A DNA stretch of 5,200 nucleotides from Planctomycetaceae bacterium. GTDB lineage: Bacteria; Planctomycetota; Planctomycetia; Pirellulales; JAEUIK01. The notes below the pieces were generated by a model. The model was not told the DNA's origin. It worked only from the letters and a program-made list of their open reading frames with translations, and did not search any database. The DNA is taken from positions 1-5,200 of the forward strand of contig WGDQ01000201.1 of NCBI GenBank assembly GCA_015493185.1, given 5' to 3'. How positions within the stretch are numbered: the first letter of the stretch is position 1; each line of letters begins with the position of its first letter. The translations under genes were made by a program, and so were the position numbers. This document shows, one piece after another, positions 1-5,200 of the stretch.

Positions 1-2354
1 GCGTTGCGCATGGCCAGTCCGATAAGCCGACGCCGGCCACGGACGATCACCGTGCCCAGTGCGGCCTGTCGCAATTGGCACCAAACAACCAGCAGCATGC
101 CGATAAGAATGAGTGCCCCCGAGCCGAAGAAAGCGCCGGTTTGGGCATCGCCCTCGAGCATCGGGGCTGCAAGGGCCACGATGAGCGCCAGGCCGATGAG
201 CGACCAGCCGACCGCGCGGGCCGGCGAACGACGACCGGCGGAAGCGCTTTCCGGCGCGGTGGTTTGTCCGGCCAGCAGGTCGCGCGGTGCGAGGCGGCGC
301 AGTTGGCGCAGCGACCAAAGCATGGTGAGCGTTGATACGACCAGCCCGGCCGTGTAGCCGATTGTCAATGAACGGAGGCTGACGAACAGTTGCAGGAACG
401 GAGTGCGAATGGCATCGAGCCACCATGTTTGCAAGCCCACGAGCATGAGCCATCCGTAGCCCACGCCCACGGCCACACCCACCGCGGCGCCGGCAAGGGC
501 GACGATTGTTCCTTCGGCAACCAGCGTGCGCGTGATCCGCCGCTTCGGCCAGCCAACGGCTGCCAGCATGCCGATTTGACTGGCTCGTCGATCGATCGAC
601 AGGCGGAACAACAGCACAATGAGCAGCACGGCCGAGGCGATGACGAAGAAGCTGAAGCCGAGAAACAACCCTTCGAAGGCCGTGGTGCCGCGCGAAGCGC
701 GCAGGGCCAGGCGTCGCACGGGCCGAAACGCCATGCCCAGGGAGGCAGGATCGATTGTTTCGCGCAAGCGGGCTTGCAATTCTTCCAGCGATGGCTCTGG
801 CTGGCCGGGTGGATGATCGGGCCGAAGTGCGATTTCCAGCGATGTGGTTTGCCCGAAACGGCTGCGCCAAAGCTCGATGCCGCGTCGCAGGGAGATGAAC
901 GCCTTGGGCGTGGTGCCGTATTGGTCCCAGTAGTTTTCGTCGCGGTCGGTGATGCGTCGACTGTCGAACGGAAAGGGTGGGTCCCAGTCGGCCATCGTGA
1001 GCCGGTCGGTGATGCCACGCATTTCGGGTGTGAGGTGGCGACCAACTGCCGGGGGACGGATGGCGGCGATCGCCTTCAGACGCAACCGAACGGTCGATTC
1101 GGCGACAACACCATGCGTGGTTTCCGGCTGGAAATAGTCGATTTCGATTGTCGCACCAGGTTCCGCCTGCAAGGCCTCGGCCGCCCATTGGTTGAGCACG
1201 ATTTCGTCGTCGGCCAGCGGGCCTATGGGCTGACCGTCGGGCGTATAGAGCGGACCGAACGGGGGCGGACGATCGAAGTCGGCCGCGGTGATGGTGGAAT
1301 ACGGAATCTCGCGATCGGCCGAGGCGATGCGGTTGGCCAGGTAGGTGAACACGCGTCGGGTTTCGAGTCCTGCGGCGGTGAAGGCGCGCTGAGCGGCTTC
1401 GACCACTGCCGGATCGAGCAGCAGACGCTGGCTCGTAAGTTGCCAGTGGCCCGGCCCCAAACGGCGAAGGTCGAGGCCCAAATCCGTCAGACGCGGGCGA
1501 AGCCAAGCGTTCAGGTCGCCTGTGCGAGCCCCGTCGGAAGCGTTGTGGCCGCGGCGCCGGACGGGCGAAGAACCGCCACGGTTGTTTTCAATTCGGGCCG
1601 AGCTGCGCGGAGGCGATTCGTCTGACTGAGGGCGGCGGCTGACGAGCAGCACGTTGGCCCGACCGGGCTTTTCGAGCATGTCTTGCAGCGTGGCAAGCGC
1701 GACGAAGGCGTTGTGGGGAAGTTGTTGGTTAGGACGCAGGCCGAAACGTCCCAATCCCCGCGACGGCACAATGTGGCTGACGCGCAGCCGACGCGATCGG
1801 ACGGTTTCGGTTTTGCGGCCCAACGGCGTGTCGGGAGGAATATCGCTCTGGAAGCCGACACGCAGCAACACCTCGTCGCCGGCGGCTACCGAAAGGTCGT
1901 CGGCCAGGGTTTGGTTGAGCACGATCTGATCGCCCGCGGGCTGTTGGGGCGGACCGCCGCGGCCCACCGACCAAAAGCGTTTGTCGCAGCCGATCAGCGT
2001 GACATTGCCCGAGCGTGTGGTTGCGACGCCGTGGCCCTCGGGAGCCGTGGCCGCTCGCTCGACCGTGGCCGAGACGAGCACGATAGGAACGGCTGCTTCG
2101 AATGATTGGGCGAAACCATCGTGCCGGCTGAGTTCGTCGGCGAGTTGTGCGCGAAAGAAGCGGCTGGAGACGAGCGCATGGTCGATGCGGCCCAACCGAT
2201 CGAGCGCCATCGAACGAAGACTGCCCCGCACCGAATCACCAACAACCAACGCGCCGGTGAGCACGGCCGTGGCAGCCACCACACCGAGGGCCACGGCCAC
2301 GTGATAGCGACCGTAGTGCGTCAGGCTTTCGCGAATCAGACGCCAACGTGACAT
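1..2354 (-). CDS. Large FtsX/MacB-type ABC transporter permease (3' end outside window)
   Basis: This is the membrane subunit of an ABC exporter or mechanotransmission complex, partnered with the ATPase just upstream. The frame is open from an ATG at 2354 to the window edge, giving 784 residues without a stop. Seen: a short basic start, a first membrane helix at about 19-38 followed by GDSVRGSL (39-46), then about 520 residues of extracytoplasmic domain. The FtsX core follows, with helices near 563-583, 611-641 and 656-682; the stretch 586-610 between the first two matches the usual cytoplasmic loop of this family (RRASQIGMLAAVGWPKRRI). Two more hydrophobic segments lie near 715-730 and 742-761, and the visible part ends in GLAMRN, which in relatives I recall leads into a second FtsX half. 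The complete protein probably exceeds 1000 residues, larger than LolC/E or MacB and closer to the YbbP layout. Residues 240-279 are a polar, low-complexity insert. The start fits because the family-like N-terminus begins there; no Shine-Dalgarno is visible. Substrate unknown. Confidence 0.9.
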   Translation of the reverse strand, partial: MSRWRLIRESLTHYGRYHVAVALGVVAATAVLTGALVVGDSVRGSLRSMALDRLGRIDHALVSSRFFRAQLADELSRHDGFAQSFEAAVPIVLVSATVERAATAPEGHGVATTRSGNVTLIGCDKRFWSVGRGGPPQQPAGDQIVLNQTLADDLSVAAGDEVLLRVGFQSDIPPDTPLGRKTETVRSRRLRVSHIVPSRGLGRFGLRPNQQLPHNAFVALATLQDMLEKPGRANVLLVSRRPQSDESPPRSSARIENNRGGSSPVRRRGHNASDGARTGDLNAWLRPRLTDLGLDLRRLGPGHWQLTSQRLLLDPAVVEAAQRAFTAAGLETRRVFTYLANRIASADREIPYSTITAADFDRPPPFGPLYTPDGQPIGPLADDEIVLNQWAAEALQAEPGATIEIDYFQPETTHGVVAESTVRLRLKAIAAIRPPAVGRHLTPEMRGITDRLTMADWDPPFPFDSRRITDRDENYWDQYGTTPKAFISLRRGIELWRSRFGQTTSLEIALRPDHPPGQPEPSLEELQARLRETIDPASLGMAFRPVRRLALRASRGTTAFEGLFLGFSFFVIASAVLLIVLLFRLSIDRRASQIGMLAAVGWPKRRITRTLVAEGTIVALAGAAVGVAVGVGYGWLMLVGLQTWWLDAIRTPFLQLFVSLRSLTIGYTAGLVVSTLTMLWSLRQLRRLAPRDLLAGQTTAPESASAGRRSPARAVGWSLIGLALIVALAAPMLEGDAQTGAFFGSGALILIGMLLVVWCQLRQAALGTVIVRGRRRLIGLAMRN

Positions 2355-2404
2355 GGTAGGAATGGGACCAACGTGCAGAAAAGCCGCAGCGAGGCGAGAC
2401 GGCC

Positions 2405-2421
2405 CGAGCAATGCTTGCTCG
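2405..2421 (-). repeat. Perfect 7-bp inverted repeat upstream of the permease start
   Basis: The arms cgagcaa and ttgctcg are perfectly complementary around a three-base loop and would form a small hairpin in the mRNA 51 bases before the permease ATG. No T-run follows on the minus strand, so it is not a standard terminator. It could be an RNA-stabilising or processing hairpin or a small operator; these roles are guesses. Confidence 0.45.
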
Positions 2422-2463
2422 CGGAAGATGGTTTTTGCGAACGTTCTTTCGGTGTTCGTCCGT

Positions 2464-2512
2464 TTGTCGGACTGACTGTTTGTTCTTGTTCGGTTTGGTC
2501 GTTGTCGGACTG
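2464..2512. repeat. 11-bp direct repeat pair in the ABC spacer
   Basis: The word ttgtcggactg occurs at 2464-2474 and again at 2502-2512, 38 bases apart start to start. An exact 11-base match over so short a distance is notable, but the surrounding stretch is compositionally simple (T/G-rich), which raises the chance of coincidence. It could be a pair of regulator binding sites or a remnant of local duplication. Confidence 0.35.
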
Positions 2513-2567
2513 GACGATTGTTTGCGTGCCTACGCGTTGGGGTGATTATCGGAGGGCTTGCTTGCTC

Positions 2568-2585
2568 GACCAGCCTGGCCTGGTC
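2568..2585 (-). repeat. 6-bp inverted repeat over the ATPase stop codon
   Basis: The arms gaccag (2568-2573) and ctggtc (2580-2585) pair around a six-base loop and overlap the ATPase stop codon at 2584-2586. No T-run follows on the minus strand, so termination is unlikely. A stem at the 3' end of a gene may slow mRNA decay, but this one is short and could be chance. Confidence 0.25.
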
Positions 2586-3297
2586 ATGAGTGCTCAGATT
2601 TGCCGGCCGAGGGGGTTGTTTCTTGGGCGTTTACAAGACATCCGTCGTCGAGCTGCCGGCGCTGATCGAGCCGAGCGGCCAACGCAAGGCTGTGCGTGAC
2701 GACGATCATCATGGTGTGTTCTTCAGCCTGAAGTTCCAACAGCAGGTCGGCCACGGCCGCGGCCGTCGTGTGATCGAGATTGCCGGTGGGTTCGTCGGCC
2801 AAGAGCAGTTGAGGGCGCAACACCAAGGCTCGCGCGATGGCCACGCGCTGGCGCTCGCCGCCTGAAAGCTCGGCGGGCCGATGGTCGAGACGTTGCGACA
2901 GGCCCACGCGATCGATCAATCGCCGTGCGCGATCTAATTGCTCGTCGGTCGTGGTGCCGAAGGCCAGTGTGGGAATCAGCACGTTTTCCAGCACCGTGCA
3001 CTGTGGCAACAGGTGGTGGTCTTGAAAGACGAATCCGATCTGACGGTTGCGAAACGCGGCCAGTTGTGCCTCGTCGAGGGCGAAGGGATCTTGATCGTTG
3101 AAACGCACCGCGCCCTGCGTGGGCCGATCGAGCGTGCCCAGAATGTGCAGCAGCGTGCTTTTGCCCGACCCGCTGGGGCCGAGAATCGCGAGGTTCTCGC
3201 CGTCGCGAAGCTCGATCGAAACGTCACGCAGCACGCGTAGCGGCTCGTGACGCGTCGGGAATTCCTTGCTTACGTGTTCGACGTTGAGCGTGCTCAT
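2584..3297 (-). CDS. ABC transporter ATP-binding protein, LolD/MacB/YbbA type
   Basis: This 237-residue cytoplasmic ATPase should power the FtsX-type permease encoded next. All nucleotide-binding elements are visible: Walker A GPSGSGKST (40-48), Q-loop glutamine at 92 in FVFQDHHLLP, signature LSGGERQRVAIARAL (144-158), Walker B LLLADE (164-169) with catalytic Glu169, D-loop NLD (173-175) and switch His202. The LADEPTGNLD wording and the length are typical of the lipoprotein-release/macrolide-export family, as opposed to nutrient importers. The ATG at 3297 is chosen because the domain (STLNVEHVSKEF) begins directly after it. The frame stays open upstream to a GTG at 3372, but that would read through the terminator-like hairpin and add 25 residues with no family match. 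No Shine-Dalgarno is evident. The last 15 or so residues are a polar tail. LolD, MacB and YbbA cannot be told apart from the ATPase alone, so no symbol is given. Confidence 0.95.
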   Translation of the reverse strand: MSTLNVEHVSKEFPTRHEPLRVLRDVSIELRDGENLAILGPSGSGKSTLLHILGTLDRPTQGAVRFNDQDPFALDEAQLAAFRNRQIGFVFQDHHLLPQCTVLENVLIPTLAFGTTTDEQLDRARRLIDRVGLSQRLDHRPAELSGGERQRVAIARALVLRPQLLLADEPTGNLDHTTAAAVADLLLELQAEEHTMMIVVTHSLALAARLDQRRQLDDGCLVNAQETTPSAGKSEHS

Positions 3298-3343
3298 GCC
3301 GGGCCGTGTGTTGCTTGCGTGCAGTAAGCTGGGGGTGTTTTGG

Positions 3344-3370
3344 AAAAAAAAGCGGCAATCGGTCGATTGC
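3344..3370 (-). terminator. Candidate intrinsic terminator or attenuator (minus strand)
   Basis: Read on the minus strand, the perfect inverted repeat gcaatcg/cgattgc (3355-3370, two-base loop, or six pairs with a four-base loop) is followed after three bases by eight T (3344-3351). That is the layout of a Rho-independent terminator, though the stem is short and only moderately GC-rich. It lies 236 bases past the stop of the repeat-protein gene and 46 bases before the ATPase ATG. It could therefore end the upstream transcript or, if the ABC promoter is further upstream, act as an attenuator in the ABC leader. Confidence 0.5.
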
Positions 3371-3503
3371 ACGTTGCGTCTTCTTTTTGCGAAGGCGTGC
3401 TGCGCATTGCCGCGTGACCTATGCGCTGGGATGCGTTGGTGCCTTGCGATTCGTGTTGTGGCGCTTCGTGGGATGGTGTTCGATTGCTGGTGCCGGTTGC
3501 CTG

Positions 3504-3509
3504 TGTCAA
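3504..3509 (-). promoter_or_regulatory. Isolated TTGACA -35-like hexamer
   Basis: A perfect TTGACA lies on the minus strand, facing the ABC unit. At spacings of 16 to 18 bases there is no recognisable TATAAT-like element (best match two of six), so it may not be a sigma-70 promoter. If it is used, the transcript would pass through the hairpin at 3344-3370 before reaching the ATPase gene. Confidence 0.15.
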
Positions 3510-3605
3510 CAGAGGCGACCGGGGAAGCAACAACGTTTTTCAGGATGTTTGCGAAAGTGTGACAGGCCGAGGTTGCAATGCCGGAGTCGAGCCGGGCCTG
3601 GCAAT

Positions 3606-4550
3606 CTACGTGCCGGGCGGCGTGTCTCGGGCTAGCAGGGCGGCGGTGCCGAGGCCGTAAAACGTGTATTCTACATCACGAGCATCGTCCCATGTGGCGG
3701 CGCGATAGCCGCCGCTGGTGTGCTGCAACGATTCAACGTAGCGTGCCAGCCGCTGAATGTCGATTGCCTCGGTGTGTCCGAGGTCGTTCAAACTAAGCCA
3801 TGCGGTGAAGGTGCTGAGCAGATCGGCCAGACCGATGCGTGTGTTGGCCGAGAAGCCGCCTTCGTCGGTTTGCATGCCACATAAGAACCGGGCGGCTGCT
3901 TCGCGCGTGGGGCGGTCGAGCGCATCGAGTTGGTGCAGAACGGCCACGGCAGCGGCCGTGGGATTCGTGGCGCTGCGGGGCATGGGGCCGAACTCGACGA
4001 AACCGCCATCGTCGCGATGCCGGCTGCGGATGAATTGAACCATGCTTTCGGCGTGTTCGAGCGTGCGGCCCAGCGCTTCGTGCGCAATGGTGGCAAGGAA
4101 AGAAAAATAAGTGCTGCTCGTGGGTGCCTGGGGTGTTTTGGCGAAACCGCCGTCGGGTCGACGTTGTGCTGCCAGCCGCCTTAGTGCGGTGCGACGCCAC
4201 GGCGAGTTGGCACCAGAAAGCGGGCTGGGGTAGCCGGCCCGGTCGAGCGTGGCGACGGCGAAGATGGCCGCGACCAGGTCGATAAGCGGTAGCTGCTTGA
4301 GCGGCAAGGTTTGCAGGAAGGCGTTGGCACGGTGTGCCACTTCGTCCCGCAGCGCGCCGACCAACACGGCGGCTCGCAGGGCGAAGCTGGTGTAGTAGGG
4401 GTCGCTGGGGCCTTCGCGGCCGGCAAAGCCACCATCGGGCTGTTGGGCTTGCAGGAGAAACGCGGCATGGCGTTCTGTTTGCACCCGCGGCAAGCGGGCC
4501 GCCCCTTCGAGCAAACCGGCGGCGAGTCGTTCCAGATACGGCGTTGTCAT
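3606..4550 (-). CDS. Prenyltransferase/squalene-oxidase repeat protein, activity unknown
   Basis: This 314-residue protein is made of alpha-alpha repeats like those of protein-prenyltransferase beta subunits and terpene cyclases. Five repeats carry the hallmark GGF/GGY turn: DGGF at 39-42, 133-136 and 181-184, EGGF at 230-233 and SGGY at 279-282. Spacing is 48-49 residues for the last four; the 94-residue gap between the first two fits a sixth, degenerate repeat near 85. Compared by eye with Rab geranylgeranyltransferase beta, the zinc ligands Asp-x-Cys and the later His appear as Asp243, Leu245 and Tyr295, so two of three metal ligands look lost. No cyclase DxDD motif is visible. There is no signal peptide or membrane helix, so it is probably cytoplasmic. 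Its ATG lies in an ATGA overlap with the thioesterase stop, implying translational coupling. The frame is open further upstream to 5051, but that part is arginine-rich shadow sequence inside the thioesterase gene. Confidence 0.88.
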   Translation of the reverse strand: MTTPYLERLAAGLLEGAARLPRVQTERHAAFLLQAQQPDGGFAGREGPSDPYYTSFALRAAVLVGALRDEVAHRANAFLQTLPLKQLPLIDLVAAIFAVATLDRAGYPSPLSGANSPWRRTALRRLAAQRRPDGGFAKTPQAPTSSTYFSFLATIAHEALGRTLEHAESMVQFIRSRHRDDGGFVEFGPMPRSATNPTAAAVAVLHQLDALDRPTREAAARFLCGMQTDEGGFSANTRIGLADLLSTFTAWLSLNDLGHTEAIDIQRLARYVESLQHTSGGYRAATWDDARDVEYTFYGLGTAALLARDTPPGT

Positions 4551-5197
4551 GTCGGACCAGCAGCGTCGGGCGAAGCACCGGCGTCGTCGGAGCGCCGCGC
4601 GTTCGGGGCGGTTGGACCGCCCGAGGTGGCGGCAGTGTCGGCACGGGCGGGTGCGTCGTTCCCATCGATCTCGAATCGTGCAAGGCGTTCGCCGATCCAG
4701 GAGGGAATGGCGATGGCGTGCAGTCCATTCTGGCCGCTGCCCACACGGCAGCAAACGGCCGTCACGTGTCCTTGAGCCACGGGGCGGCCCTCGCACGAGA
4801 TGGTGAACCGGTAGGTGACGCTTTTTTCTCCCCTGCGCCGGATGGCCGCTTCGATATCGAGAACATCGCCGAATCGGGCCGGACCAAGGAACTCGGCATG
4901 TGCCGCGACGCGGGGCCAACTGATGTGTCCTTGTTCGTCCTGGCAAGAGACGCTCAGGCCCAGTTCGCGCAGCAGCGCGTGTTCGGCCTCTTCCATGTAG
5001 CGAAACAGCGCGGTGAAGTGGGCAATGCCGGCCGCATCGGTGTCGGCCCACTCGACACGGCGGCGCGTACGGAAGGCCGGCCCCTGCGACGGCGACGACG
5101 ATGTGTTATCAACCGCAGAACGAGAGCGGGACTCGGGGCGCTGGCTCACGAAAAGAACCTTCCCATGTGCTGGATTCGAACGAACTGAACGCGACAC
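4547..5197 (-). CDS. Acyl-CoA thioesterase, 4HBT/YbgC hot-dog family
   Basis: The product should hydrolyse a thioester, most likely an acyl-CoA, in the cytoplasm; the chain is unknown. The hot-dog domain covers about residues 43-178 of 216. The family motif is VEWADTDAAGIAHF (48-61), and Asp54 aligns with the catalytic Asp17 of Pseudomonas 4-hydroxybenzoyl-CoA thioesterase. RYMEEAEHALLRELGL (66-81) is the usual following helix, and the strand regions 92-119 and 125-152 follow. The ends are unusual: about 40 Ser/Arg-rich residues before the domain and a tail of about 38 residues rich in Ala, Pro, Asp and Gly. The ATG at 5197 is only three bases from the window edge, so an earlier start cannot be excluded. 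A GTG at 5149 preceded by GGGAAGG at good spacing would give 200 residues and may be the real start. The stop overlaps the next gene's start by four bases. Confidence 0.9.
   Translation of the reverse strand: MSRSVRSNPAHGKVLFVSQRPESRSRSAVDNTSSSPSQGPAFRTRRRVEWADTDAAGIAHFTALFRYMEEAEHALLRELGLSVSCQDEQGHISWPRVAAHAEFLGPARFGDVLDIEAAIRRRGEKSVTYRFTISCEGRPVAQGHVTAVCCRVGSGQNGLHAIAIPSWIGERLARFEIDGNDAPARADTAATSGGPTAPNARRSDDAGASPDAAGPT
5158..5164 (-). promoter_or_regulatory. Shine-Dalgarno-like GGGAAGG before an alternative GTG start
   Basis: GGGAAGG on the minus strand ends eight bases before a GTG at 5147-5149, in frame with the thioesterase. This is the best ribosome-binding-site-like sequence next to any start in the window. 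It supports a start that removes the first 16 residues of the longer reading, all of them outside the conserved domain. Confidence 0.35.
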
Positions 5198-5200
5198 GAA

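Larger units (their letters stand above)
2355..2583. other. Noncoding spacer between ABC ATPase and permease genes
   Basis: These 229 bases separate two genes that should be co-transcribed, which is long for an ABC operon. No convincing coding frame is present. The stretch is T+G-rich on the plus strand (45 of 60 bases in 2461-2520), so the transcript here is rich in A and C and poor in U. It contains a perfect 7-bp hairpin, an 11-bp direct repeat and a 6-bp hairpin over the ATPase stop, each listed separately. No T-run follows either hairpin on the minus strand, so I see no intrinsic terminator splitting the operon. An internal promoter is possible but no clear -35/-10 pair is visible. Confidence 0.7.
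3298..3605. other. Noncoding region between the thioesterase/repeat-protein unit and the ABC unit
   Basis: This 308-base stretch lies between two minus-strand transcription units. No credible gene is seen. The plus strand is strongly T+G-biased (46 of 60 bases in 3421-3480), unlike the coding sequence on either side. It holds a terminator-like hairpin at 3344-3370 and an isolated perfect -35 hexamer at 3504-3509. The ABC unit's promoter is expected here, but no complete promoter can be assigned. Confidence 0.7.

Noticed and set aside
390..1625. Long open frame on the plus strand (411 codons) opposite the permease gene
   Set aside because: It is antisense to a clearly recognisable permease, its translation has no family features or membrane pattern, and long antisense frames are expected in GC-rich DNA.
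2405..2421. Hairpin in the ABC spacer as an intrinsic terminator
   Set aside because: On the minus strand it is followed by GC-rich sequence and no T-run. The plus-strand run of five T begins ten bases after the stem, and no plus-strand gene ends there.
3298..3372. GTG at 3372 as start of the ABC ATPase
   Set aside because: It would add 25 residues without family similarity and would place the start inside the terminator-like hairpin. The ATG at 3297 directly precedes the conserved domain.
3793..4746. Minus-strand open frame of 317 codons overlapping the repeat-protein gene in another frame
   Set aside because: The translation is rich in Arg, Pro and His with no domain, while the alternative frame gives regular GG-aromatic repeats.
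4551..5051. Possible 167-residue N-terminal extension of the repeat protein
   Set aside because: The frame is open, but the added part is arginine-rich shadow of the thioesterase gene. The ATG in the ATGA overlap directly precedes the first helix and repeat.
4334..5188. Plus-strand open frame of 284 codons opposite the thioesterase and the repeat-protein start
   Set aside because: The product is arginine/glycine-rich with no recognisable motif, and the opposite strand encodes two well-supported proteins.
5158..5190. tRNA T-loop-like sequence (GTTCGAATCC on the minus strand) near the right edge
   Set aside because: The bases flanking the loop do not form the five-pair T stem, and no acceptor, anticodon or D arm can be drawn around it. 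It lies in the N-terminal coding part of the thioesterase.

Overview
The window is GC-rich bacterial DNA with four protein-coding genes, all on the minus strand, so transcription runs from position 5200 toward position 1. Several things together suggest a planctomycete, perhaps a Pirellula-type lineage: the very large FtsX-type permease with a GDSVRGSL motif after its first membrane helix, the DTDAAGI-HF style of hot-dog thioesterase, starts without clear Shine-Dalgarno sequences, and loosely packed genes. This is inference from family resemblance. No rRNA, tRNA or marker gene is present to prove it.

In transcription order, the window opens with an acyl-CoA thioesterase of the 4HBT/YbgC hot-dog family (4547-5197; its true start is uncertain at the window edge). 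Its stop overlaps by four bases (ATGA) the start of a 314-residue protein built from prenyltransferase/squalene-oxidase-type repeats (3606-4550). These two genes almost certainly form one translation-coupled unit.

A 308-base noncoding stretch (3298-3605) follows. It carries a perfect 7-bp inverted repeat and, on the minus strand, a run of eight T: a good candidate intrinsic terminator, or an attenuator for the next unit. Next is an ABC exporter of the LolD/MacB/YbbA type: an ATPase with all nucleotide-binding motifs (2584-3297), a 229-base spacer with a small hairpin and a direct repeat, then a very large FtsX-family permease (1-2354) that runs off the left edge after 784 residues. ATPase and permease should form a membrane complex that uses ATP in the cytoplasm to move a lipid, lipoprotein or peptide, or to transmit force to the large extracytoplasmic domain. 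The substrate cannot be read from the sequence.

The most unusual points are: (1) the repeat protein resembles protein-prenyltransferase beta subunits but appears to lack two of the three zinc ligands, so its activity is unknown; (2) it is tightly coupled to a thioesterase; (3) the two noncoding spacers share a strong strand bias (about three quarters A+C on the transcribed-sense strand); (4) the permease has a duplicated motif and a disordered insert in its extracytoplasmic region. I see no CRISPR array, insertion sequence, phage gene or RNA gene.
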